Source of the DNA: JAGXFP01 sp039714535
GTDB lineage: Bacteria > Desulfobacterota > Desulfobulbia > Desulfobulbales > JAGXFP01
Reading direction: 5' to 3'
NCBI GenBank assembly: GCA_039714535.1
Contig: JBDLJC010000015.1
Span: 10,363 to 74,362, forward strand
Length of the DNA: 64,000 nucleotides
Position numbers and translations under genes: made by a program. The notes below the pieces were generated by a model that did no database searches, was not told the DNA's origin, and worked only from the letters and a program-made list of their open reading frames with translations. Below, in pieces: positions 8,209-15,975 of this stretch. The first letter of the stretch is position 1; each line of letters begins with the position of its first letter.

Positions 8209-9255
8209 ATGCTTTTCAAAAAAAAGACGTTAACGGGTTTAGCTAGAACCTGCGGTTGAGCTGCTAAAATTGGTCCGACGGATCTGTCGGACGCGCTTGC
8301 AGGACTTACCCCCCCAAATGATGCCGATCTGCTGGTCGGCATTGAGACAGCCGATGACGCAGCGGTCTACCGTTTATCCGATGAAATCGCCATGATCAAC
8401 ACCGTCGATTTTATTACGCCGCCGGTCGATGCCCCCTATTGGTTCGGGCAGATCTCAGCGGCTAATTCCATTTCCGACGTTTATTCAATGGGCGGCAGAC
8501 CGCTGACTGCCTTGAATGTCGTGATGTTCCCCGCCAAGCAACTTGATATGGGAGTTCTGCGGGAGATTCTCAAGGGAGGCCATGACAAGGTGGTGGAGGC
8601 CGGGGCCTGTCTGGTCGGTGGTCATACCGTCGATGACGAGGAGCCCAAATACGGTCTTTGCGTGAACGGGGTTGTTCATCCGGAGCGAATTATCACCAAT
8701 GCCGGTTCCAAGCCGGGTGACGCCCTGATCCTTACCAAGCCCCTGGGCTCAGGGGTGTTGTTCAATTCGGTCCGCTCGGGCAAAATGAGCTTTAAGGAAC
8801 TTGAGAGAGATACACTGCCATCCCTGGCTTTCCTGAATGGTCAGGCCATGGAGATGGCTCTCAGGTACGATCTGCATGCCTGCACCGATATCACCGGTTT
8901 CGGCATTTTGGGACATCTCCTCGAAATAGCCCACGGCAGTGACGCGAGGCTTATCGTCAGGCATAGTGACCTGCCTTTCTATCAGGGCGCTCTGGATATG
9001 TACAAAAAAGGCGAAACCACCGGCAGTAATAAGGCCAATCGGGCGATGGTCAAGGAGCATTACCTTAAGATGGACGTATCACTCAGCTCTGCCGAAGATG
9101 AGCTGTTGTATGATCCCCAGACCTCCGGTGGCTTGCTGCTCTCTCTGCCTGGAGATCAGGCCGTGAAATTACTGGCAGAGCTTAGGGATGTCGGTATTCC
9201 TGCGGCGAATATTGGTGAAATAACGGATGAACCAGTCGGCATAACCGTGGTTTAG
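8209..9255 (+). CDS. selD: Selenide, water dikinase (selenophosphate synthase), selenoprotein with Sec17
   Basis: The gene starts at ATG 8209 behind a GGAGG and has an in-frame TGA at 8257-8259, giving LARTCGUAAKIGPTDLSDAL. The Sec replaces the active-site Cys17 of the E. coli enzyme. Reading through gives 348 residues, the usual SelD length, with the AIRS-type ATP-binding core (IETADDAAVYRL; MINTVDFITPPVDAPYWFG; CLVGGHTVDDEEPKYGL; DITGFGILGHLLEIA; YDPQTSGGLLLSL). SelD makes selenophosphate from selenide and ATP for Sec-tRNA and selenouridine synthesis. A naive annotation would start at 8392 and lose the catalytic N-terminus. A bSECIS hairpin follows the UGA. The TSUP gene begins two bases after the stop codon. 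Confidence 0.95.
8257..8292 (+). promoter_or_regulatory. bSECIS element of selD (UGA plus hairpin)
   Basis: Thirteen bases after the UGA (8257-8259), GTCCGAC (8273-8279) pairs perfectly with GTCGGAC (8286-8292) around the six-base loop GGATCT. Bacterial SECIS hairpins place a loop with exposed G and U about 15-35 nt after the UGA for SelB binding. Spacing, stem and a GG-containing loop all fit. The whole hairpin is inside the coding sequence, as is usual in bacteria. Confidence 0.85.
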
Positions 9256-9257
9256 GC

Positions 9258-10034
9258 GTGGAGTTTCTTCTTTTGATCGGTACCTTGGGGATTTTTTGCG
9301 GTTTCCTCTCCGGGGTGCTCGGCATCGGTGGTGGTATCATCATGGCGCCTCTGCTGCTTTATGTGCCACCGTTGTTCGGTTTTGAGCCGCTGCCGATGAG
9401 AACGGTGGCCGGTCTGACCATAATGCAGGGGCTGGTGGCCTGTATTTTCGGGGCATTGGCCCATAAAAAGTTCAACTGCGTTTCCGTAAAGCTCACCTGT
9501 TGGATGGGCGCAACGATCTTTGGGGCGGCTCTGGTTGGCGGCGTTGGCGCCAATTACGTGTCAAACCAGGTGCTGTTGCTGATCTTCGGTGTCCTCGCCT
9601 TTGCAGCGGCGGTCCTGATCTTTAGCAAGCAGAAGCAGGATGAGGAAAGACCGGATATCAAGGCCCTGGTCTTCAGCCGCTGGCGGGCGGTTTCCGTGGC
9701 CGGCGGGATCGGCTTGCTTGGCGGTCTTGTCGGCCAGGGCGGCTCCTTTATTCTCATTCCCCTGATGACTTCTTTCGTCAAAATTCCCACTCGGATAGCG
9801 CTCGGCAGTAATTTGGCCATCGTCCTGCTTTCCAGTGTGGCGGCCTTTCTAGGCAAGGCCGTAACTGGTCAGATAGAATGGCTGCTGGCGGTGCCGATTA
9901 TCGCCACGGTTATCCCCGCCGCCTATCTGGGCGGCCACTTCAGCCAAAAGGTGCCGGTCTTATTTTTGCGGCGCGGCCTCGCTATTGTGATAGCCTTGGC
10001 TGCCATTCGGATATGGTGCTCTCTTCTTACCTAA
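9258..10034 (+). CDS. TSUP (TauE/SafE) family permease, selenium-locus associated
   Basis: 258 residues starting at GTG 9258, two bases after the selD stop, so almost certainly co-transcribed with it. The protein is hydrophobic throughout, with about eight transmembrane segments and the two TSUP Gly-rich repeats: FLSGVLGIGGGIIMAPLLLY near the N-terminus and GGLVGQGGSFILIPLMTSF in the second half. TSUP proteins move sulfite, sulfonates or other anions across the inner membrane. Tight linkage to selD suggests a selenium or sulfur oxyanion as substrate, but this is inference from context. Confidence 0.85.
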   Translation: MEFLLLIGTLGIFCGFLSGVLGIGGGIIMAPLLLYVPPLFGFEPLPMRTVAGLTIMQGLVACIFGALAHKKFNCVSVKLTCWMGATIFGAALVGGVGANYVSNQVLLLIFGVLAFAAAVLIFSKQKQDEERPDIKALVFSRWRAVSVAGGIGLLGGLVGQGGSFILIPLMTSFVKIPTRIALGSNLAIVLLSSVAAFLGKAVTGQIEWLLAVPIIATVIPAAYLGGHFSQKVPVLFLRRGLAIVIALAAIRIWCSLLT

Positions 10035-10262
10035 TGGTTGTTCATAAACGCTATCTTTCCCCGCTCGAAATTTCCCAGTTGTCACTTATCCCGTATACCG
10101 TTTAAAAGGTGGATTATAATAAATACCGCACTTAACCTTTTTCAGGTTTTCTCTGCCCAAAAAGATATAACAATTGCTTATCAAACATCTTTGCGGCTAG
10201 TATTATCTAACTTTTTGTTGTTGGCGAGCTGCTATATTGAAGTCAAGTTGAGGAAATATCCT

Positions 10263-11531
10263 ATGCGTGCAAATGTGATGCTGGTTGTTGCCACTACTCT
10301 TCTTCTGATAGTATCGGTGTTTTCGGAAACCTGTCGGGCCGAACCTGAGGTTGAAGGGGATATCAAGTGGAGCAAAAATGAAATTAAGATACTCAAGTCC
10401 CTCTGGATAAAGAGTTTGTCGCCGCTTCCCCGCGATCCATCGAATGGTTACGCCGATAACCCCAAGGCCGCGCTGCTCGGGGAAGAGATTTTTTACGACA
10501 CCCGTTTCAGCGCCAACCAGAAGGTTTCTTGCAGCAACTGCCATCTGCCGACCTACAGTTTTACCGACGACCTTCCTCTGGCCCGTGGGATGGGAACCAC
10601 CGGTCGGAGGAGTATGCCCTTTATCGGCTTGGCATATAGCCGCTATTTCTTCTGGGATGGCCGGAAGGACAGTCTCTGGTCCCAGGCCTTGGGCCCCCCG
10701 GAAAGCAGGGTTGAGCACGGGATATCAAGGACCACTTGTGCGACCTTGATTTACAAATATTATCGGCCCCAATACGAAGAGATCTTTGGCAAGATGCCGA
10801 AGATCAATGAAAAAACCTGTCCGACCCAAGCCATTCCGGACCCTACCAATCCGAAAGGTTATGAAGCCTGGCAGGGGATGAGCGAAAAAAACCAGAAACA
10901 GGTGAATCGGATTTTTGTCAATATGGGCAAGGCCATTGCTTCTTTTGTCCGGAGAATCGTTCCGGCTCCATCCCGTTTTGATCATTATGTTGAAGCGGTA
11001 CTGCAGAATGATGCGGTTGGTATGGATATTCTCAGCAGGGAAGAACAACTCGGCCTGAAATTATTTATCGATTCGGACAGGGTCAAGTGTATTAATTGCC
11101 ACAGAGGGCCATTGTTCACTAATGGGGTTTTTCATAATATCGGTGTTTCCGAGAGTAACAAATCTGTCTATGATCGAGGGCGTGCCGACGGCATAAAGCT
11201 GATGCAGGAGGATGAGTTCAACTGTCTGGGTGAATATAGTGACGCAAAACCGAAGGAGTGTAAGTCCCTTAATCTGGTGCCCCTTGAGCTTAAGGAGACC
11301 GAGGAGGAGATGGTGGGATCGTTCAAGACCCCATCTCTCAGAAATGTCGCGGCCAGACCGCCCTACATGCATGACGGCAGCCAGGCAACTCTTACGGAGG
11401 TGATGGCGTTCTACAGTGCTTCAACACCACAGACCAAGGATGCCGATCTCTCCAAAGAAGAACAGCGCCAGTTAGAGGCCTTTATGATGACCTTGAATGG
11501 TCCTCTGAGAATCTTACCCTTTGCTAAATAA
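10263..11531 (+). CDS. Di-heme cytochrome c peroxidase / MauG-type protein
   Basis: The ATG at 10263 has GAGG about nine bases upstream and opens a Sec-type signal peptide (VMLVVATTLLLIVSVFSETCRA), so the open frame before it (from 10038) is not used. The 422-residue precursor has two heme c sites, CSNCH near residue 90 and CINCH near 276. Family motifs include EIFYDTRFSANQKVSCSNCH and FKTPSLRNVAARPPYMHDG. Such periplasmic enzymes reduce peroxide or, in the MauG branch, oxidise a protein partner. Compared with typical enzymes there is an insertion between the hemes (about 170-220). It lies between selD-TSUP and the seleno-RiPP genes; a link with them is possible but unproven. Confidence 0.88.
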   Translation: MRANVMLVVATTLLLIVSVFSETCRAEPEVEGDIKWSKNEIKILKSLWIKSLSPLPRDPSNGYADNPKAALLGEEIFYDTRFSANQKVSCSNCHLPTYSFTDDLPLARGMGTTGRRSMPFIGLAYSRYFFWDGRKDSLWSQALGPPESRVEHGISRTTCATLIYKYYRPQYEEIFGKMPKINEKTCPTQAIPDPTNPKGYEAWQGMSEKNQKQVNRIFVNMGKAIASFVRRIVPAPSRFDHYVEAVLQNDAVGMDILSREEQLGLKLFIDSDRVKCINCHRGPLFTNGVFHNIGVSESNKSVYDRGRADGIKLMQEDEFNCLGEYSDAKPKECKSLNLVPLELKETEEEMVGSFKTPSLRNVAARPPYMHDGSQATLTEVMAFYSASTPQTKDADLSKEEQRQLEAFMMTLNGPLRILPFAK

Positions 11532-11580
11532 TAGTAGCGTTCTCAGCAAGAAAATTTAGTTCGGTTAATTTTCAGAGTTA

Positions 11581-11610
11581 TTGACAGTCATTGTTAATTA
11601 CTGCTAGCAT
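11581..11610 (+). promoter_or_regulatory. Sigma-70-like promoter candidate upstream of sbtA-like gene
   Basis: A perfect TTGACA (11581-11586) is followed after 18 bases by TAGCAT (11605-11610). Transcription would start near 11617, leaving a leader of about 115 nt. That leader holds an imperfect hairpin (11671-11680 with 11690-11698). Confidence 0.45.
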
Positions 11611-11732
11611 TCCATAAAGCGTGGTTATTTTTTTATCTCAATCAAGGTAAAACATAACCTGCCAGGGGTTGTTGTTCCTCGTCTGGGAAGAGGACAACAG
11701 CTTATCACTATCACTTTCTCAAAATGGGGTTG

Positions 11733-11948
11733 ATGATGGACAAAAATGACCTAAAAAAACTGTTGGCCGGGCTAAGTGTGGTTACCCTTGTCGGCGGTGC
11801 TGGTTTGACGGTTTCAGGTTGTGCCACCACCGGCAGTGGATCGGCTGGAACACTGGAGCGGCCTGTTGATGTCAGTGAGCGGGATAACACGGAAGGAAAC
11901 CTCACCGGTTGAAGTGGTGCGGGCTCAATCTTTAGTGGTTGAGAATGA
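11733..11948 (+). CDS. sbtA: SbtA-like seleno-RiPP precursor peptide with two in-frame UGA (Sec) codons
   Basis: From ATG 11733 the frame encodes MMDKNDLKKLLAGLSVVTLV, a Gly/Ala-rich hydrophobic leader, SGCATTGSGSAG and an acidic linker, then reaches TGA at 11910. Reading on gives NLTG-U-SGAGSIFSG-U-E and stops at TGA 11946: 71 residues with Sec at 60 and 70. The two UGA contexts resemble each other (TG-U-SG and SG-U-E), which argues against a simple stop. A bSECIS-like hairpin with an AGGU loop follows the second UGA. The maturase gene lies 165 bp downstream and selD upstream. This matches my recollection of the SbtA/SbtM (selenobiotic, thio(seleno)oxazole-type) RiPP family from Sec-using Deltaproteobacteria. 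An upstream ATG (11724) or ATG 11736 could also be the start; the ribosome binding site is weak. Without Sec decoding it would look like a 59-residue lipoprotein-like peptide. Confidence 0.82.
11924..11943 (+). promoter_or_regulatory. Candidate SECIS hairpin for the first UGA of sbtA
   Basis: CTCAATC (11924-11930) can pair with GGTTGAG (11937-11943), including one G-U pair, around the loop TTTAGT. It begins 11 nt after the UGA at 11910-11912, the right spacing for a bSECIS. The loop lacks the usual GGU, so this assignment is weaker than for the second hairpin. The second UGA lies inside its 3' arm. Confidence 0.4.
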
Positions 11949-11951
11949 ACC

Positions 11952-11970
11952 ATAGTGCAGGTTGCACTAT
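11952..11970 (+). promoter_or_regulatory. bSECIS-like hairpin after the second UGA of sbtA
   Basis: ATAGTGCA (11952-11959) and TGCACTAT (11963-11970) form a perfect stem around GGT. The apex TGCAGGTTGCA is nearly the same as the apex of the E. coli fdhF SECIS (TGCAGGTCTGCA). It starts nine bases after the UGA at 11940-11942 and lies just past the real stop codon, so it is free of coding constraint. No T-tract follows, which argues against a terminator. Confidence 0.7.
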
Positions 11971-12015
11971 CCGTATGTTTTGCTAGTTGTCCAGCGTGAC
12001 AGGTTCCCGCTGGGA

Positions 12016-12048
12016 GGTCGAGCAGTATAATGCTAGACCGGTATTTTT
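12016..12048 (+). terminator. Terminator-like hairpin between precursor and maturase
   Basis: GGTC-G-AGCA (12016-12024) pairs with TGCT-A-GACC (12031-12039) around GTATAA, and GGTATTTTT follows. A partial terminator here would let the small precursor be made in excess over the maturase, a common RiPP arrangement. A second short hairpin (CCAGCG with CGCTGG) precedes it at about 11991-12013. Confidence 0.5.
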
Positions 12049-12112
12049 CGAATTGGCGCTATAGATGAAAATTTTCTTTCTTATGTCCCGGAGGTAAGGC
12101 AGAGATCCTCAC

Positions 12113-13720
12113 ATGCGGCGTCAATATTCTGAAAAAATCTTTAAGCACTATCCGTCCTGCCGCCGGTTTATGGGTGAAAAAATCCTGGAATTGGCGGCGG
12201 GAGCTTTTGCAGCCACCACTGCTCCCAATGATGTTCCGCAGATACTGTTATCTCTGGCGGAAGAACTCCATTTACCGCCTTTTCTCCCTGATCTGGCCCG
12301 GCTGGAACTGCTTATTTATCAGATTGAGTCCTGCTCGGCTGTTCTCCCGAATGATATTTCCGGTCACCAGATTAATCCAACCCTGCAAACAATCGAGCTC
12401 TCCTGGCGCCACCTTCTCAGTCTGACAAAAAAAGGTGATGAGGACAGTGGGGTTGTTGACCCCGAGTCAGGCCGTGAAGTTGTGCTCATGTGGCGACAAT
12501 CCAGCAGTGGTGCATTGTCGGCTAAGGTTGCTGATGATGAGGATCTGCTGGTTTTAAAAGTTATTTTAGAAGGTCTGCTGCCAGAGGATGTAGCTTCGGC
12601 CGGCAATATCCCGATTGGTGCTGTTGATCGGGCACTGGACCGGGCGGCGGCAAAAGGATTGATTTTGACGCCGGGCTCGTTGCTGCGTCGCGATCAGGTG
12701 GTTTTCCCTGATAATTGCGTGGTTGACCGAGCCCGTTTTTTCACTGCTGATGCTTTCACCCTGCAGTGGCATCTGACCCAGGCCTGCGACCTGCATTGTC
12801 GGCATTGTTATGACCGGTCCAGTCGCAGTTCACTGGGGTTGGACCAGGCCCTGGCTGTTCTCGATGATCTCAGGTCTTTTTGCCGTAGCCGTCATGCGCG
12901 CGGCAATGTTTCATTTTCCGGCGGTAATCCTCTGCTGTACCCGCATTTTTTTGAGCTTTATCAGGGTGCGAAGGACCGGGGTTTTAATCTCGCCATTCTG
13001 GGTAATCCTGCTAGCCGTGAAATTATCGAGAAATTGATAGCGATTCATAAACCGGCCCTTTACCAGGTCAGTTTGGAGGGGTTGCCGGAACATAACGACT
13101 ACATTCGGGGTGAAGGTCATTTTGAGCGGGTGATGACATTTCTGGACCTTCTGAAAGATCTCGGGATTTATTCAATGGTAATGCTGACCTTGACCCGGGA
13201 TAATTTGGATCAGGTGATACCTTTGGCTGAGAAGCTCCGTGGCAAAGTAGATTCGTTCACTTTCAATCGTTTGGCCATGGTAGGTGAGGGGGCCAGTCTA
13301 CAATCGGTTGCCCCGGCGGATTTTCGGGAATTTTTACCCGCGTTTATGGTCGCTGCCAAGGATGATCCCTCAATAAGACTGAAGGATAATCTGTTCAATA
13401 TCATTCGGCAGCAAGAAGGCAGGGAGCTGTTCAGGGGATGTGCCGGATATGGCTGTGGGGCGGCCTTTAATTTTCTTACCCTCTTGCCGGACGGCGAGGT
13501 TCACGCCTGCCGGAAGTTTCCTTCTCCGGTTGGCAATATCCTCGAACAGGATTTTGTTGAAATCTACGAATCCCAGGCCGCTCAACATTATCGGCATGGC
13601 AGTGACTCCTGCCGGGGCTGTGCGATCAGGTCCGCCTGCGGAGGCTGTCAGGCTGTAGTCCATGGGATGGGGCTTGACCCGGCAACAGATCGGGACCCCT
13701 ACTGTTTTATCGATTCCTGA
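12113..13720 (+). CDS. sbtM: SbtM-like radical SAM/SPASM peptide maturase
   Basis: 535 residues. An N-terminal region of about 210 residues without a recognised catalytic motif is followed by the radical SAM core: TLQWHLTQACDLHCRHCYD with cluster cysteines 225, 229 and 232, then NVSFSGGNPLLYPHFFELY and QVSLEGLPEHNDYIRG. The C-terminus is a SPASM domain with CAGYGCGAAF, LLPDGEVHACRKFPSPVGN and CRGCAIRSACGGC, enough cysteines for auxiliary [4Fe-4S] clusters. Such enzymes modify RiPP precursors. The pairing with the Sec-containing precursor identifies it as the SbtM-type maturase; the exact chemistry on Sec/Cys is not known from sequence. The ATG at 12113 has a GGAGG about 20 bases upstream, an unusually long distance. 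Confidence 0.87.
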   Translation: MRRQYSEKIFKHYPSCRRFMGEKILELAAGAFAATTAPNDVPQILLSLAEELHLPPFLPDLARLELLIYQIESCSAVLPNDISGHQINPTLQTIELSWRHLLSLTKKGDEDSGVVDPESGREVVLMWRQSSSGALSAKVADDEDLLVLKVILEGLLPEDVASAGNIPIGAVDRALDRAAAKGLILTPGSLLRRDQVVFPDNCVVDRARFFTADAFTLQWHLTQACDLHCRHCYDRSSRSSLGLDQALAVLDDLRSFCRSRHARGNVSFSGGNPLLYPHFFELYQGAKDRGFNLAILGNPASREIIEKLIAIHKPALYQVSLEGLPEHNDYIRGEGHFERVMTFLDLLKDLGIYSMVMLTLTRDNLDQVIPLAEKLRGKVDSFTFNRLAMVGEGASLQSVAPADFREFLPAFMVAAKDDPSIRLKDNLFNIIRQQEGRELFRGCAGYGCGAAFNFLTLLPDGEVHACRKFPSPVGNILEQDFVEIYESQAAQHYRHGSDSCRGCAIRSACGGCQAVVHGMGLDPATDRDPYCFIDS

Positions 13721-13815
13721 TCTTGGCCAATGGTTCTTGCCATCATGAAATAGACCCATGTCTGGGTTGTTCAAGCATACCGGTTTGTGACTATACTGTT
13801 TTATGGAGATGATTT

Positions 13816-14988
13816 ATGTTCAGGATAAAGATTGTCAATAAGATTGCGGCCGAGGGCCTTGAGCTTCTCGGCGATAACTATGTGGCTCGTGATAACGAGG
13901 CGGATCCCCAAGCCATTGTTGTGCGCAGTTCCGAGATAGATACCGGTGCTTATCCTTCTCTGTTGGCAGTAGCCAGGGCCGGGGCTGGCGTGAACAATAT
14001 TACGGTTGAAAAGGCCACTGACCAGGGGATCTGCATTCTTAATACGCCGGGGGCAAATGCCAATGCAGTCGCGGAACTGGTCTTTATCATGTTGGGTATA
14101 AGCGCCCGCAACATTCATCAGGGTATGGATTTTTGCCAGAGCCTGGCTGGTTTGTCCGAACCGGCGGTCAAGGAAAGGATTGAGGCCCGGAAAAAACAAT
14201 TCCGGGGTTTTGAGCTGGCGGGCAAGACCCTTGGGGTTCTCGGCCTGGGCAAGATCGGCCTGCGGGTTGCTAATGCCGGGATAAATCATGGTATGCGGGT
14301 GGTGGGTTTCGATCCCTTTCCAGCCATGGAAAATATTCATCAACTATCCGCCGAGGTGGTGCTGACCCGTTCCCTCAATGAGTTGCTGGCCAAAGCGGAA
14401 ATCCTGACGCTGCACCTGCCGTTGAGCAGTAAAACCAGAGGCTTGGTCAATAGTGAGTTGCTGAACAGATTGGCTAATGGCACCATCCTGGTTAATTATT
14501 CTCGGAGCGAGATCGTTGAAGAATCGGCGGTACTGACAGCCCTGGGCAGCGGCAAACTGGCTACCTATATCACCGATTTCCCCACGGCGGCAGTAGTCGA
14601 GCATCCGCAGATCATCTGTTCACCGCATCTGGGCGCCAGCACCTCGGAGTCAGAAGAACAATGCGCCCGCCTGGCAGTTAGCCAGTTGAAGGCCTATCTT
14701 GAATATGGCTCCGTGGGCAGGAGCGTCAATTTCCCGACGGCCGAGTCGATCCCTGCGGCCAATGTCCACACCAGGCTGATCATGATCAATCAGGATATGC
14801 CGGGTATGATCGGTTTTGCCTCCCAGACCATTGGCGCCAGCGGTATCAATATCGTCAGTTATCTTAATGAGAGTAATGGTGTTATCGGTTACAATATCAT
14901 CGATCTTGAGAGCACTATCCCAGACCAGGTGCTGGCCCAGATAAAAGAGCATCCCGGAGTGATCCGGACCAGAATCATCAATTTCTGA
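13816..14988 (+). CDS. D-3-phosphoglycerate dehydrogenase-like 2-hydroxyacid dehydrogenase with ACT domain
   Basis: 390 residues with GGAG upstream of ATG 13816. The N-terminal catalytic part (VVRSSEIDTGAYPSLLAVAR; AGAGVNNITVEKATDQGI), the NAD-binding fold (GKTLGVLGLGKIGLRVANAG; GFDPFP), and SPHLGASTSESEEQCARLAV with the catalytic His are those of short SerA enzymes. A C-terminal ACT domain (MINQDMPGMIGFASQTIGAS to the end) would sense serine. The family oxidises 3-phosphoglycerate in serine synthesis. Serine is also the Sec precursor, but no serC or selA gene is adjacent. At 390 residues it resembles the short form of SerA. A different 2-hydroxyacid substrate cannot be excluded. Confidence 0.85.
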   Translation: MFRIKIVNKIAAEGLELLGDNYVARDNEADPQAIVVRSSEIDTGAYPSLLAVARAGAGVNNITVEKATDQGICILNTPGANANAVAELVFIMLGISARNIHQGMDFCQSLAGLSEPAVKERIEARKKQFRGFELAGKTLGVLGLGKIGLRVANAGINHGMRVVGFDPFPAMENIHQLSAEVVLTRSLNELLAKAEILTLHLPLSSKTRGLVNSELLNRLANGTILVNYSRSEIVEESAVLTALGSGKLATYITDFPTAAVVEHPQIICSPHLGASTSESEEQCARLAVSQLKAYLEYGSVGRSVNFPTAESIPAANVHTRLIMINQDMPGMIGFASQTIGASGINIVSYLNESNGVIGYNIIDLESTIPDQVLAQIKEHPGVIRTRIINF

Positions 14989-15012
14989 TAACTTACAGGG
15001 AGTGAAGAAGGC

Positions 15013-15489
15013 GTGGAGAAGAAATCATATTTTTTAAATGTTAAATTTTTGCGGCAGTTATTGATCGGCCTTGATGACCTGATGCATTTTGCCGTGGCCC
15101 TGATCCTGGCCATCTGTGGCGGACTGATTTTGGTCCAGACTGTGCCCAATCTTCTGCACCCCGATATCAAAACCGTGCTCCATGTTTTAAATGATGTGTT
15201 GCTGGTTCTGATCGTTATGGAATTGATGTGGCCGATTATCCGTTTTCTGAAAAGAGAATCGTTCACCCTCAATCCCTTTCTCTACATCGGGATTATCTCT
15301 TGTATCCGCCGGATTCTGCTGATCGAGGCCGAGCACTCAATTATTTCCCAGGCCAGTAACTATAAGGCAGAGCTGGACACCCTCTGGCCGGTTCTGGCCG
15401 AGATGGGCGCCAATGTGTTTATAATCCTGATTTTGGCGATATCCCTGCGTATTCTGGCTGGTTGCAAGGAGAAGGCGAAGGGCGAGTGA
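15013..15489 (+). CDS. PsiE-family phosphate-starvation-inducible membrane protein
   Basis: 158 residues starting at GTG 15013, with GGGAG upstream and 24 bp after the serA-like gene, so probably in one transcript. Four hydrophobic segments are visible: DDLMHFAVALILAICGGLIL, VLNDVLLVLIVMELMWPII, PFLYIGIISCIRRILLIEA and MGANVFIILILAISLRIL. The charged helix around RRILLIEAEH is typical of PsiE. It sits in the inner membrane; the biochemical role of the family is unknown. Confidence 0.75.
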   Translation: MEKKSYFLNVKFLRQLLIGLDDLMHFAVALILAICGGLILVQTVPNLLHPDIKTVLHVLNDVLLVLIVMELMWPIIRFLKRESFTLNPFLYIGIISCIRRILLIEAEHSIISQASNYKAELDTLWPVLAEMGANVFIILILAISLRILAGCKEKAKGE

Positions 15490-15540
15490 GGGGAGCCAGT
15501 TTTTTGTTTTCGTATCGATTTATTGTGGGGTGGGAAAAAT

Positions 15541-15906
15541 ATGCAGCACAAGAGCGGGCATGAAAAAGGAATAACGGACGAAGCTCTGCGCGACAAGGAT
15601 AGGCGTGATAAATCCTATCGAGAGCGGGCTCTCAAATTATTTCCATGGGTCTGTGGCATTTGCTGCCGGGAGTTTGCCGGCAAAAAACTCAAGGAACTCA
15701 CGGTCCATCACCGGGACCACAATCACGACAACAACCCGTCCGACGGCAGCAATTGGGAGCTGCTCTGTATCTACTGTCATGACAATGTTCACTCTCGAAC
15801 CCTTGAAAACGGGCAGAGTAGTGGTGGCGATGAAAGCGGTCAGGATGACGCTCACACCCATCAACCTTTCGGGGCTCTGGCCACCCTGTTGAAAAAGGAG
15901 AAATAG
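15541..15906 (+). CDS. YajD-type HNH nuclease-fold protein
   Basis: 121 residues from ATG 15541 (GGGTGGGA upstream; an in-frame TTG at 15523 is less likely). The core is an HNH/zinc finger: FPWVCGICCREFAGKKL, LTVHHRDHNHDNNPSDGSNW and ELLCIYCHDNVHSR. HH and the later N and H residues form the betabetaalpha-metal site, and CGIC with CIYC bind structural zinc. This is the YajD pattern of a small putative nuclease. The C-terminal tail is His/Asp-rich with no known role. The in vivo substrate is unknown. Confidence 0.85.
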   Translation: MQHKSGHEKGITDEALRDKDRRDKSYRERALKLFPWVCGICCREFAGKKLKELTVHHRDHNHDNNPSDGSNWELLCIYCHDNVHSRTLENGQSSGGDESGQDDAHTHQPFGALATLLKKEK

Positions 15907-15975
15907 CCCGCACTGTTTTCGGTTAGCCAGCTTGGCGGGGGATGGTTTAGGAATTAATAAGCAATTGACTGCTGG

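Noticed and set aside
10038..10262. N-terminal extension of the di-heme peroxidase
   Set aside because: ATG 10263 has a ribosome binding site and a signal peptide directly after it; the upstream part is an AT-rich intergenic stretch.
11724..11912. Reading the precursor gene as a plain 62-residue lipoprotein ending at TGA 11912
   Set aside because: Conserved-looking sequence continues past the UGA, a SECIS-like hairpin follows, selD is a selenoprotein, and the maturase is adjacent.
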